DNA of 64,000 bases from Flavobacteriaceae bacterium GF1 (GTDB lineage: Bacteria > Bacteroidota > Bacteroidia > Flavobacteriales > Flavobacteriaceae), in contig WNKP01000003.1 in the NCBI GenBank assembly GCA_009797885.1, forward strand, positions 62,001 through 126,000, written 5' to 3'. Shown here piece after piece: positions 35,924 through 44,925 of this stretch (its first letter is position 1; every line of letters starts with the position of its first letter). A program made the position numbers and the translations under genes. The notes below the pieces were generated by a model. That model did no database searches. It saw nothing but the letters and a program-made list of their open reading frames with translations, and was not told the origin of the DNA.

Positions 35924-37314
35924 TATAAATGGATTACCTCATCATACGCATCGGCGACTGCCTCCATAACCGCTTCACTCATGGTCGGGTGGGGGTGGAC
36001 CGCCTTTAGTATTTCGTGCCCCGTGGTCTCCAATTTTCGGCCTACCACCGCTTCCGCAATCATATCGGTGACACCAGCACCGATCATATGGCATCCCAAC
36101 CATTCCCCATATTTAGCATCGAAAATAACCTTGACAAAACCATCTGCATTACCACTTGCTTTGGCTTTACCACTTGCGGAAAAAGGGAATTTTCCAACTT
36201 TTATGTCGTATCCGGCTTCCTTGGCCTTTTTCTCCGTAAATCCAACGGAAGCTACCTCCGGCATACAATAGGTACAACCTGGGATGTTTCCATAATCCAG
36301 GGGTTCCACATGCATTCCGGCTATTTTTTCAACACAAAGAATACCTTCCGCAGAGGCAACATGCGCCAAGGCCGGTCCCTGGGTGACATCACCAATGGCA
36401 TAATATCCGGGAATATTGGTCTGATAGTAGTCATTGACCAAAATTTTGTCGCGGTCAGTGGCTATTCCAACGTCTTCCAGGCCAATGTTTTCAATATTGG
36501 TTTTAATTCCAACAGCGGAGAGTACAATATCCGCTTCCAAAACTTCTTCCCCTTTGGATGTCTTGACCGTTGCTTTTACCCCTTCCCCAGAAGTGTCCAC
36601 TTTGGTAACTTCTGCTGAGGTCTTGATTTTTACGCCCGCTTTTTTAAAGCTCCGTTCCAGTTGTTTGGAAACATCCTCATCTTCAATTGGAACAATGGTT
36701 GGCATATATTCCACAACGGTAACTTCCGTACCCATGGAATTGTAGAAATACGCAAACTCAATACCAATGGCACCACTGCCCACTACAATCATTTTCTTGG
36801 GTTGCTTTTCCAAGGTCATGGCCTCACGGTAGCCAATTACTTTTTTGCCATCCTGGGGTAGGGAAGGCAATTCCCTGCTTCGTGCACCCGTGGCAATAAT
36901 AATATGATCGGCACTATATTCCGCTGGATCCCCATGTTCTCCTTTAACTATGACTTTTTTACCGGGTAGTACCTTGCCATAACCGTTAAGGACTTCGATC
37001 TTATTCTTTTTCATCAAGAATTGTACACCTTTGCTCATGCCATCAGCTACATTTCGGCTACGTTGGACCACTTTGTCAAAGTCATGTTCCACTTTTTTTG
37101 CACTTAGCCCGTAATCTTCTGCATGTTTTAGGTATTCAAATACCTGGGCCGATTTTAACAAGGCCTTGGTGGGAATACATCCCCAGTTTAGGCATACACC
37201 ACCTAAGCTTTCTTTTTCAACTATCGCAGTTTTAAGACCTAACTGCGAAGCTCTAATAGCGGTAACATAACCTCCAGGGCCGCTACCCAAAACGATGACA
37301 TCAAAATGGCTCAT
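35923..37314 (-). CDS. lpdA: Dihydrolipoyl dehydrogenase
   Basis: E3 flavoprotein of the pyruvate and 2-oxoglutarate dehydrogenase complexes and the glycine cleavage system. The FAD motif VLGSGPGGYVTAIRAS is followed by the redox disulfide GGVCLNWGCIPTK (Cys41 and Cys46). The NAD motif VVGSGAIGIEFAYFY, the second FAD motif YYAIGDVTQGP and the catalytic His in VHPHPTMSEAV are all present. At 463 residues it is complete. The genes for E1 and E2 are not in the window. A promoter box lies upstream at 37344-37351. Confidence 0.97.
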   Translation of the reverse strand: MSHFDVIVLGSGPGGYVTAIRASQLGLKTAIVEKESLGGVCLNWGCIPTKALLKSAQVFEYLKHAEDYGLSAKKVEHDFDKVVQRSRNVADGMSKGVQFLMKKNKIEVLNGYGKVLPGKKVIVKGEHGDPAEYSADHIIIATGARSRELPSLPQDGKKVIGYREAMTLEKQPKKMIVVGSGAIGIEFAYFYNSMGTEVTVVEYMPTIVPIEDEDVSKQLERSFKKAGVKIKTSAEVTKVDTSGEGVKATVKTSKGEEVLEADIVLSAVGIKTNIENIGLEDVGIATDRDKILVNDYYQTNIPGYYAIGDVTQGPALAHVASAEGILCVEKIAGMHVEPLDYGNIPGCTYCMPEVASVGFTEKKAKEAGYDIKVGKFPFSASGKAKASGNADGFVKVIFDAKYGEWLGCHMIGAGVTDMIAEAVVGRKLETTGHEILKAVHPHPTMSEAVMEAVADAYDEVIHL

Positions 37315-37343
37315 GCGAATGTTTTTTTGATTAAAATGGAGTG

Positions 37344-37351
37344 CAAATTTA
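37344..37351 (-). promoter_or_regulatory. Putative promoter of lpdA
   Basis: On the minus strand TAAATTTG is an exact -7 match. TTTG (37374-37377) lies 22 bp upstream, near the expected -33 distance. The -33 box falls inside the end of the DUF1572 gene, and the leader would be about 25 nt. Confidence 0.6.
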
Positions 37352-37359
37352 GTGAAGTG

Positions 37360-37893
37360 TCAGGAGTTTTCCCCAAACATTTTTTTATTGAAGATTTTGG
37401 ATTGCCCTTTTGGTATGGATAGGGAGACCCAATCGTCTTTTTTTATCATCTTTCCAATAAACAAAAGTTGTCCCACGTGGGAGGCATAGTGGGCCAATTG
37501 CCGATTTATGGCCTGGGGGATGGAATGCTTTTCATTTCTTATTTGTATTGCAGTATCAAAGTTTTCGGGGGTAATGCTATTGAGGGCATTGAACAAGCAT
37601 TGCCAACCTTTTTCCCACAAATCCAGCAGTTCTATTTTTGTTTGTGGGGGATGCTCAAATTCACTATCCCGGTCTCGCCATACCTTTTCCCCATCTTCCG
37701 TTAAAAAGTTGGTCCATCGGCTGAGCATATTTCCTGCAAGGTGGTTTACAATGACCGCAATGCTGTTATCATTTTCACTGGCGCTCCAAAACAATTCTTC
37801 TTCGGAAAGCTGTTCAAATGTTTTATCCCCATATCGTTTGTAACGGTGAAACTCAAATTTTGCACTTTCCAAATACGTAGTGGGGAAATCCAT
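37360..37893 (-). CDS. DUF1572/DinB-like four-helix protein
   Basis: A 177-residue cytoplasmic protein of the DinB superfamily, with FHRYKRYGDKTFEQLSEEEL at the start and conserved His residues in VNHLAGNMLSRWTNF and in QLAHYASHVGQLLF. These would form the three-His metal site of DinB-like four-helix bundles. Members act as thiol transferases or metal-dependent hydrolases; this one has no known substrate. The stop lies close to the lpdA promoter. Its ATG shares one base with the msrB stop (37893), so it is coupled to msrB. Confidence 0.8.
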   Translation of the reverse strand: MDFPTTYLESAKFEFHRYKRYGDKTFEQLSEEELFWSASENDNSIAVIVNHLAGNMLSRWTNFLTEDGEKVWRDRDSEFEHPPQTKIELLDLWEKGWQCLFNALNSITPENFDTAIQIRNEKHSIPQAINRQLAHYASHVGQLLFIGKMIKKDDWVSLSIPKGQSKIFNKKMFGENS

Positions 37894-38297
37894 TATTCCT
37901 CTTTTGGTTCAAAACCAATACTGACCGAATTGATGCAATACCGTTGTCCTGTAGTTTCCCTGGGCCCATCATTAAAGACATGCCCCAAATGGCTGCCACA
38001 ATTGGCGCAAAGGGTTTCGGTGCGGATCATGCCATGGGAAGTATCCCGTACATATTCAATGGCACCTTCTACTGCTCGGTCAAAAGATGGCCAACCACAT
38101 CCGCTTTCAAATTTGTTTTCACTTTCAAAGAGTTTGGCATTGCACGCTTTGCAGTGATAGACCCCATTTTTAAAGTGGAGGTTATATGCACCGGTAAAAG
38201 GGCGTTCAGTACCCTTTTGGCGCAAAACATAGTATTCCTCGGGTGAAAGCTCTTGTTTCCACTCCTCTTCCGTCTTTTCTGTACCGTATTTTCCCAT
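37893..38297 (-). CDS. msrB: Peptide-methionine (R)-S-oxide reductase, cytoplasmic
   Basis: Reduces the R epimer of methionine sulfoxide in proteins; 134 residues, no signal peptide. Two zinc-binding CxxC pairs ([10 protein letters not shown] and [11 protein letters not shown]) and the catalytic Cys in [10 protein letters not shown] are present, with the typical GWPSFDRAV and HVFNDGP. It starts 8 bp after an exported paralogue, with which it forms an operon covering both sides of the inner membrane. Confidence 0.95.
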   Translation of the reverse strand: MGKYGTEKTEEEWKQELSPEEYYVLRQKGTERPFTGAYNLHFKNGVYHCKACNAKLFESENKFESGCGWPSFDRAVEGAIEYVRDTSHGMIRTETLCANCGSHLGHVFNDGPRETTGQRYCINSVSIGFEPKEE

Positions 38298-38305
38298 TCT
38301 TTGTT

Positions 38306-38803
38306 TTATTTTTCCTCGGGGACAAAATTAAGGGCAACACCGTTAATGCAGTGACGTTTTCCAGTGGGCTCGGGCCCATCATTAAAAACGTGTCCCAAAT
38401 GGCCTCCACAAGTAGCACAATGTTCCTCGGTTCTAGGGTAACCTATTTTGTAGTCTACATCATAAGCAACATTGCCTTCTATTTCCTGATAAAAACTGGG
38501 CCACCCCGTTCCGGAGTCAAATTTATGTTCGCTTTTAAATACTGGTGTCCCACAGCCTGCACAGACATAGGTCCCTTTTTCCTTGGTATTCAATAAGTCG
38601 CTGGTAAAGGCATGTTCGGTGGCGGCCTTTCTCAGGACATAATATTCCATGTCCGTTAGTTCGGCTCTCCATTCCGCATCCGATTTTGTAATCGGATATT
38701 CAATTTCTTTTTCGGCTTTTGCCATTTCTTTCTTTTCCTTCTGGGGAATACCCATACAGGAACTGAACAGCAATAGCAATAGCACGGCAATATTTTTTCC
38801 CAT
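38306..38803 (-). CDS. msrB: Peptide-methionine (R)-S-oxide reductase, lipoprotein
   Basis: A second MsrB, 165 residues. A signal peptide ends in the lipobox LFSSC (Cys16), followed by a charged linker ([16 protein letters not shown]). The MsrB domain has zinc pairs [10 protein letters not shown] and [11 protein letters not shown], and the active-site Cys in [12 protein letters not shown]. It is probably anchored in the periplasm to repair oxidised envelope proteins. It is the first gene of the pair; the cytoplasmic paralogue follows after 8 bp. Both active sites look intact. Confidence 0.94.
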   Translation of the reverse strand: MGKNIAVLLLLLFSSCMGIPQKEKKEMAKAEKEIEYPITKSDAEWRAELTDMEYYVLRKAATEHAFTSDLLNTKEKGTYVCAGCGTPVFKSEHKFDSGTGWPSFYQEIEGNVAYDVDYKIGYPRTEEHCATCGGHLGHVFNDGPEPTGKRHCINGVALNFVPEEK

Positions 38804-38874
38804 CCTCTTTTATGTCTTGGACGGAAGTTCCGCCCAAGCCTTTCAAATTTACTTAAGTTTATACCAAAAAGAAA

Positions 38875-38896
38875 GCCCACCGTAGCTGCGGTGGGC
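38875..38896 (-). terminator. Rho-independent terminator of the collagen-like lipoprotein gene
   Basis: GCCCACCG pairs with CGGTGGGC around a six-base loop. On the minus strand it is followed by TTTCTTTTTGG and sits 19 bp past the lipoprotein stop. Confidence 0.88.
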
Positions 38897-38914
38897 CAAT
38901 AGTGAGCGTATTTC

Positions 38915-39445
38915 CTATTGGAAAATGATATCAGTTTCGCTAATATTCATTTGCTTCATTAAACTTATAATGTCCATCTCCCCATTCACATTAAATTCGG
39001 CAACCAAATCCCCTGGGATAATGGCAACCCTGGTCACTATGTTATCGGTAAACTCCACACCCAGGTCACTTAGGTCATTGTCACCAATAATCTGAAATTG
39101 GACACTGTCCGCATCATGGTCAAAGACATATTGAAATTCCCCAAACTCATCAAAGAAACTGGCTGGCAGGGAAGTAAAAAGATTTTCGTCCAAAGAGACA
39201 TAGGCCAAAAAGACATCACCACCAGAGGTATTTCCAAATGAAAGGACTTCACTGGACCATAAGTTGTTGTCAACATCGTAGGCAAAAGTTACGGCCTGCT
39301 CAAAAACGCTGGCACGTTCTGCATCCGCACCATCCGCACCATTGGCACCGTTAACGCCGTCACGCCCAGGAGGTCCCTGGGGTCCTTCGCAGCCCAAAGC
39401 AATGGCCACTACCACTATTCCCAAAAGTATCTTGACTTTTTTCAT
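38915..39445 (-). CDS. Collagen-like repeat lipoprotein
   Basis: A 176-residue lipoprotein. The signal peptide has lipobox IALGC (Cys19). Seven Gly-x-y triplets follow (GPQGPPGRDGVNGANGADGAD), then a beta-rich domain of about 130 residues (SEVLSFGNTSGGDVFLAYVS ... GDNDLSDLGVEFTDNIVTRVAI) ending in an amphipathic helix. Seven triplets are enough for a short trimerising collagen stalk. I recall proteins of this build in marine flavobacteria, without known role. It has its own terminator and is divergent from glgB. Confidence 0.8.
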   Translation of the reverse strand: MKKVKILLGIVVVAIALGCEGPQGPPGRDGVNGANGADGADAERASVFEQAVTFAYDVDNNLWSSEVLSFGNTSGGDVFLAYVSLDENLFTSLPASFFDEFGEFQYVFDHDADSVQFQIIGDNDLSDLGVEFTDNIVTRVAIIPGDLVAEFNVNGEMDIISLMKQMNISETDIIFQ

Positions 39446-39599
39446 AAAAACTGATTTTTCCGATTTGATTTCTTGCTTGTAATTTAACGTTTTTACTTAA
39501 ATCAAAAAGCGTTCCAAAAATTTAGGCCAAGGTTTCAACCTAGGATTATATTCCTACAAAAAAGATGAGTAATATTGCAACTCACAATACAACTAAGTC

Positions 39600-41495
39600 A
39601 TGGCCAACGTTATCGTACATAGTCTTTTTACCGAGTTTGACATTAACCTTTTTAAGGCGGGAAAACATTTTAGGCTTTACCAAAAATTAGGCTCCCACCT
39701 GGTAGAGGTCAATGGGGAAAAAGGGGTGTATTTTGCGGTGTGGGCCCCTTCGGCCAAATCCGTTTCCGTTATTGGTGATTTTAACCATTGGGAGGAGGGA
39801 ACGCATGAGTTGAACGTAAGATGGGACTCCAGTGGGATTTGGGAGGGCTTTATTCCCGGAATTCAAAAAGGGGAACACTACAAATACAAAATTACCTCCA
39901 ATAACCATGATTTTAAGACCGAAAAGGCAGATCCGTTTGCCAGGTATTGTGAGCAACCTCCCAAGACGGCCTCAATAGTTTGGGATGCTCCCTACGGTTG
40001 GAAAGATGCCAATTGGATGGAGAACAGGGAAAAACACAATGGTTTGGATAGGCCCTATTCCGTTTATGAGGTTCATTTGGCATCCTGGAAAAAGAAAAAT
40101 GGTTGGGAATCCCTTTCCTACGTTGAAGCTTCGGAGGAATTGGTGAATTACGTGAAGGAAATGGGTTTTACCCATGTGGAGTTCATGCCCATCATGGAAT
40201 ATCCGTTTGACCCATCTTGGGGCTATCAATTGACGGGATATTTTGCGCCTACATCACGTTTTGGCAAGCCCGAGGATTTTAAACTATTGGTGGACAAATT
40301 CCATCAAGCGGGAATAGGGGTAATCCTGGACTGGGTACCTTCCCACTTTCCCGAAGATGCACACGGTTTGGGCTATTTTGATGGCTCCCACCTCTATGAA
40401 CATCCGGATAGACGTAAGGGATACCATCCCGACTGGAAGAGTTTGATCTTCAATTATGGCCGTAACGAGGTCCGCGCATTTTTGATAAGTAATGCCATTT
40501 TTTGGTTGGAGGAGTACCACGCAGATGGTTTACGCGTGGATGCAGTGGCTTCCATGTTGTATTTGGACTATTCCCGTGAGGAAGGGGAATGGGAACCAAA
40601 CATGTACGGTAATAACGAAAATCTGGAGGCGATGTCCTTTATACGGGAGATGAACCAGGAAGTATATGCCAGTTTTAAAGGGGTCCAGACCATTGCCGAA
40701 GAATCCACGGCGTTTAACGGTGTTTCCAAGCCCGTCCATTTTGGAGGTCTGGGATTTGGTATGAAATGGATGATGGGATGGATGCACGATACCCTGGAAT
40801 ATTTCAAGAAGGAACCCATTTACAGGAAACACCACCAAAACGATCTTACGTTTAGCATGACCTATGCATTCACCGAAAATTTTATGCTCCCTTTTTCCCA
40901 TGATGAAGTGGTGTACGGCAAAAACTCCCTTATTTATCGGATGCCAGGGGATGAATGGCAGCGATTTGCAAACCTAAGGTTGCTTTTTGGCTATATGTTC
41001 ACCCATCCAGGTGCCAATCTCATCTTTATGGGAGGTGAGTTTGGGCAGACCTCTGAATGGAATTTTCTGGAAAGCTTGGATTGGCACTTGTTGGAGTACG
41101 ATTTTCACCAGGGAATCAAAAAAGTGATCCAGGACCTGAATAAAATCTACAAGGGACAACCCGCTTTGTATGAGAAACAGTTCAGTCCCGAGGGATTTGA
41201 GTGGATTGAGTGGAACGATGCCGAAAACTCTGTGATGACCTACATCAGAAAAGGACATGATACGGCAAACGATTTGGTCATCATCGGTAATTTTACCCCG
41301 GTTCCAAGGGAAAAATACCGGGTTGGAGTTCCAAAAGGGAAACAACTCAAACTACTTTTTAACAGTGATGACAGCAAATATGGTGGAAGCGGCACTGGCA
41401 AAAAGACAGTTAAGCCATCAAATACACCCTGGAACGGAAGGGAAAATTCAATTGAAGTAAACCTACCCCCCCTGGGATTGCTAATTTATAAGTAA
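39600..41495 (+). CDS. glgB: 1,4-alpha-glucan branching enzyme
   Basis: GH13 enzyme that introduces alpha-1,6 branches into glycogen. The N-terminal CBM48 domain (VYFAVWAPSAKSVSVIGDFNHW) is followed by the catalytic barrel: GVILDWVPSHF, the nucleophile in DGLRVDAVASM (Asp about 314), the acid/base in QTIAEEST (Glu about 365) and FSHDEVVYGKNSL. The C-terminal all-beta domain is present. At 631 residues the length is normal. It lies in the same orientation as a GH31 glucosidase 113 bp downstream, so both serve storage or uptake of glucans. glgA and glgC are not in the window. Confidence 0.97.
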   Translation: MANVIVHSLFTEFDINLFKAGKHFRLYQKLGSHLVEVNGEKGVYFAVWAPSAKSVSVIGDFNHWEEGTHELNVRWDSSGIWEGFIPGIQKGEHYKYKITSNNHDFKTEKADPFARYCEQPPKTASIVWDAPYGWKDANWMENREKHNGLDRPYSVYEVHLASWKKKNGWESLSYVEASEELVNYVKEMGFTHVEFMPIMEYPFDPSWGYQLTGYFAPTSRFGKPEDFKLLVDKFHQAGIGVILDWVPSHFPEDAHGLGYFDGSHLYEHPDRRKGYHPDWKSLIFNYGRNEVRAFLISNAIFWLEEYHADGLRVDAVASMLYLDYSREEGEWEPNMYGNNENLEAMSFIREMNQEVYASFKGVQTIAEESTAFNGVSKPVHFGGLGFGMKWMMGWMHDTLEYFKKEPIYRKHHQNDLTFSMTYAFTENFMLPFSHDEVVYGKNSLIYRMPGDEWQRFANLRLLFGYMFTHPGANLIFMGGEFGQTSEWNFLESLDWHLLEYDFHQGIKKVIQDLNKIYKGQPALYEKQFSPEGFEWIEWNDAENSVMTYIRKGHDTANDLVIIGNFTPVPREKYRVGVPKGKQLKLLFNSDDSKYGGSGTGKKTVKPSNTPWNGRENSIEVNLPPLGLLIYK

Positions 41496-41608
41496 AAGAC
41501 CACAACTATAACCTTGTAGTAGGGCATTTGTTCAAAAGTACTTTTCCCAATGGCCCCTAATGTCGGGTTAAAGTGCTTTTTTTGTTAGTCTTTTAAATCA
41601 TTTTCAAT

Positions 41609-44008
41609 ATGATTGTCAATACCGAGATTGAAAAAAGGGGCAATCTTTACCCCAACCACATTGTTGATTTTAAACAGGATAATGATAAACTTTACTTTAC
41701 GACCCAAAATGGAGTGATCCTGGAGCTCACCATTTTGAGGGATAGTATGGTCCGCTTTAGGTATGCGACCGAACATGTTTTTGAACCGGACTTCTCCTAT
41801 GCGGTAAGTGAGAACGTTATCACCGGATATAATAGGCTGGAAGTTGAGGACGAAATTTCGGAATATACCGTCGAGACCTCAAAAATTCGAATTCACATTG
41901 ATAAGAGCACCCTTAAAGTTCAACTAATGGATTTGGAAGGGAATCCCATCAATGAGGATGACAGTGGTTTTCACTGGGAGGAGAACTATGATTATGGTGG
42001 TAACGTGGTGAAAATGACCAAGGTTACCCAAACCGGGGAAAGCTTTTACGGTATGGGGGATAAAGCCTCACATACCAATTTAAAGGGAAAAAGGGTTTCC
42101 AATTGGGTAACGGACTCCTATGCCTATGGAAAAGACCAGGAACCGTTGTACAAGGCCATCCCGTTTTATGTGGGATTGCACAATGATCTGGCCTATGGCA
42201 TCTTTTTTGACAACTCTTTTGGAACTTATTTCGATTTTGCCCATGAACGCAGAAACCTGACCAGTTTCTGGGCGGATGGTGGCGAAATGAACTACTATTT
42301 TTTCTACGGCCCCAAAATTTCTCAGGTTGTGGAGGCGTATACCGATTTAACGGGAGTGCCTGAATTGCCGCCTATGTGGGCCTTGGGCTACCATCAATCC
42401 AAATGGAGCTATTACCCGGAAAAAAGGGTCAAACAACTGGCATCAAACTTTAGAAAATATAGAATTCCGTGCGATGCCATTTATTTGGATATTGACTATA
42501 TGGATGGCTTCCGCTGTTTTACCTGGAACCACAGACGTTTTCCAGACCCAAAAAAAATGATTGAGGAATTGGAGGAGGATGGGTTCAAGACCGTAACCAT
42601 GATCGATCCGGGATTAAAGATAGATCGGGACTATTGGGTCTACCAACAGGCAATGGAACAGGACTATTTTTGCAAACGGGCAGATGGACCCCATTTTAAA
42701 GGAAAAGTCTGGCCAGGGGAATGTAAATTCCCGGATTTTACCAATCCTGAGGTTAGGGAATGGTGGGCCGGTCTGTACAAGGAAATGATAGCGGAAATGG
42801 GAGTGCACGGTGTTTGGAACGATATGAACGAACCTGCTGTTATGGAAGTCCCAACCAAGACTGCAAACTTGGATGTAAGACATGATTACGATGGCCATCC
42901 CTGTAGCCATAGAAAAGCCCATAACGTGTATGGTATGCAAATGGTACGGGCTACCTACAATGGTTTAAAGAAATATACTTTTCCCAAAAGGCCTTTTGTA
43001 TTGACCAGGGCGGCTTATGCCGGGGCACAGCGTTATTCCGCTACGTGGACAGGGGACAACGTTGCCACTTGGGAACATCTTTGGATAGCCAATGTACAGA
43101 TGCAGCGTATGTGCATGAGCGGATATTCATTTGTAGGTTCCGATATAGGTGGTTTTGCCGAGCAACCCAATGGGGAACTGTTCGCAAGATGGATACAACT
43201 TGGTGTATTCCATCCTTTTTGTAGGGTACATTCCAGTGGTGATCATGGGGATCAAGAGCCATGGTCATTTGGGGATGAGATTACCGAAATCGTGAGGAAA
43301 TTCATTGAGCTACGCTACCAATTGCTCCCCTATCTGTACACCACCTTTTACAATTATGTGACCAATGGGGTGCCTATGCTTCAATCCTTGGTGTACTATG
43401 ATCAAGAAGATACACAAACCCATTTTAGAACCGATGAGTTCCTTTTTGGGGAACATATTTTGGTCTGTCCTGTTCAAGAACCCAATGCACAGGGCCGGAG
43501 GATGTATATCCCCAAAGGGAAATGGTACAATTATTGGACCGAGGAAATTGTGAATGGCAAAGTTGAAAAGTGGGTTGCGGCCCCATTGGACAAAATCCCA
43601 CTATTTATTAAAGAGGGGGCCATAATTCCTAAATACCCCGTTCAACAGTACGTTGGCGAAAAAGATATAACGGAATTAAAGATTGATGTGTATTATAAAG
43701 AAGGAACGGAAAAATCCACCATCTATGAAGATCAACTTGAAGGGTTTGACCATAAAAAGGGCCGTTACAGCCTGCGTAATTTTAGATTAAGGGGAAAAGC
43801 CAATGAATTGATCATACAGCAATTTAAAGATGGTAGCTTTACTACTTCCTACGATACCCTTAAAATCCAGTTTCATGGACTTCCCTTTAAAATTTCAAGG
43901 ATAGAAGTGGATAATGAGGAGGTGGACCTGAAATCAGTGAAATTTGATGGAAAGGCCAGTATGGAAGTAAGCAAGGAGACTACGGAACTTCATGTTTTTG
44001 GACCTTAA
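41609..44008 (+). CDS. Glycoside hydrolase family 31 alpha-glucosidase
   Basis: A 799-residue GH31 enzyme without signal peptide, so probably cytoplasmic. The N-terminal beta-sandwich (about 1-240) leads into the (beta/alpha)8 barrel with AIYLDIDYMDGF, the nucleophile region GVWNDMNEPAVME (Asp about 405) and the acid/base region TWTGDNVATWEHL (Asp about 481). C-terminal beta-domains follow. GH31 enzymes cleave alpha-glucose or alpha-xylose ends; the glgB neighbour points to alpha-glucan or maltodextrin breakdown. The M48 peptidase gene follows after 41 bp. Confidence 0.94.
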   Translation: MIVNTEIEKRGNLYPNHIVDFKQDNDKLYFTTQNGVILELTILRDSMVRFRYATEHVFEPDFSYAVSENVITGYNRLEVEDEISEYTVETSKIRIHIDKSTLKVQLMDLEGNPINEDDSGFHWEENYDYGGNVVKMTKVTQTGESFYGMGDKASHTNLKGKRVSNWVTDSYAYGKDQEPLYKAIPFYVGLHNDLAYGIFFDNSFGTYFDFAHERRNLTSFWADGGEMNYYFFYGPKISQVVEAYTDLTGVPELPPMWALGYHQSKWSYYPEKRVKQLASNFRKYRIPCDAIYLDIDYMDGFRCFTWNHRRFPDPKKMIEELEEDGFKTVTMIDPGLKIDRDYWVYQQAMEQDYFCKRADGPHFKGKVWPGECKFPDFTNPEVREWWAGLYKEMIAEMGVHGVWNDMNEPAVMEVPTKTANLDVRHDYDGHPCSHRKAHNVYGMQMVRATYNGLKKYTFPKRPFVLTRAAYAGAQRYSATWTGDNVATWEHLWIANVQMQRMCMSGYSFVGSDIGGFAEQPNGELFARWIQLGVFHPFCRVHSSGDHGDQEPWSFGDEITEIVRKFIELRYQLLPYLYTTFYNYVTNGVPMLQSLVYYDQEDTQTHFRTDEFLFGEHILVCPVQEPNAQGRRMYIPKGKWYNYWTEEIVNGKVEKWVAAPLDKIPLFIKEGAIIPKYPVQQYVGEKDITELKIDVYYKEGTEKSTIYEDQLEGFDHKKGRYSLRNFRLRGKANELIIQQFKDGSFTTSYDTLKIQFHGLPFKISRIEVDNEEVDLKSVKFDGKASMEVSKETTELHVFGP

Positions 44009-44049
44009 TTTTTCGTAACTTGAAAATAAAAACGCGATAAATTACCATT

Positions 44050-44859
44050 ATGAAAAAATTAGTGTTGACACTATTGGTTTTTGTAGCTTCCGTGGCCTGT
44101 AAAACCAACCCGTTTACGGGGAAGAAGATGCTCAATTTTTACGGAAATCAACAAATATTTCCAATGGCCTTTGCCCAATACGACCAATTTCTTTCGGAGA
44201 ACAACGTCATTACGGGAACGGATGAGGCTCGAATGATAACAGAGGTTGGACAGCGCATATCCTCTGCTGCCGAACGTTGGCTGGATGCCAATGGGTATCC
44301 CGGCTATCTTAAGGATTATCAATGGGAATATAATTTGGTGAAGGATGAAACGGTAAATGCGTGGTGTATGCCCGGCGGTAAAATCGTCTTTTATACCGGT
44401 ATTCTGCCTATTACCCAAACAGAAACCGGGGTTGCCGTGGTAATGGGACACGAGGTGGCCCATGCCTTGGCCGATCATGGTGCCCAACGGATGAGTGCCG
44501 GTACTTTGCAACAAATAGGTGCCGTTGCCGGTAATGTGGCCATAAAGGATGCCCAAACACTTAATCTTTTTAATCAGGCCTATGGAGTAGGATCTAATGT
44601 CCTTGGTATGCTGCCGTTTAGCCGAAGCCATGAAACAGAGGCAGATTTGATTGGGCTTCAGATCATGGCCATAGCGGGCTATAATCCTGATGAGGCGGCC
44701 AAACTGTGGCAAAGGATGAAAGCAAAATCCGGAGGGCAGGCCCCACCGGAGTTCTTGAGCACACATCCATCCAATGATACCAGGATAAGCAATTTGACGG
44801 CATGGGCCCCCCAGGCCAAACAGGAAGCCGCCAAATTTGGGGTCACATCGTTCAAATAA
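44050..44859 (+). CDS. M48 family metallopeptidase lipoprotein
   Basis: A 269-residue lipoprotein (lipobox ASVAC, Cys17) of the BepA/YcaL-like M48 class. The zinc site is VMGHEVAHALADHGAQR (HExxH at 134-138) and the third ligand Glu lies in HETEADLIGLQIMAIAGY. The last part, PPEFLSTHPSNDTRIS, is the usual M48 C-terminal signature. Such enzymes degrade or help assemble outer-membrane proteins in the periplasm. A strong terminator follows directly. Confidence 0.95.
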   Translation: MKKLVLTLLVFVASVACKTNPFTGKKMLNFYGNQQIFPMAFAQYDQFLSENNVITGTDEARMITEVGQRISSAAERWLDANGYPGYLKDYQWEYNLVKDETVNAWCMPGGKIVFYTGILPITQTETGVAVVMGHEVAHALADHGAQRMSAGTLQQIGAVAGNVAIKDAQTLNLFNQAYGVGSNVLGMLPFSRSHETEADLIGLQIMAIAGYNPDEAAKLWQRMKAKSGGQAPPEFLSTHPSNDTRISNLTAWAPQAKQEAAKFGVTSFK

Positions 44860-44879
44860 ATTGAAATTGACAAAGTTTT

Positions 44880-44920
44880 AAATAGAAAAGCTGTCCAATT
44901 CCGACAGCTTTTCTATTTTT
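44880..44920. terminator. Strong bidirectional terminator between M48 and MFS genes
   Basis: A perfect 16-pair stem (44880-44895 with 44903-44918) encloses a seven-base loop and ends in five T. It reaches to within 5 nt of the next start codon. Confidence 0.93.
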
Positions 44921-44925
44921 AGGGA

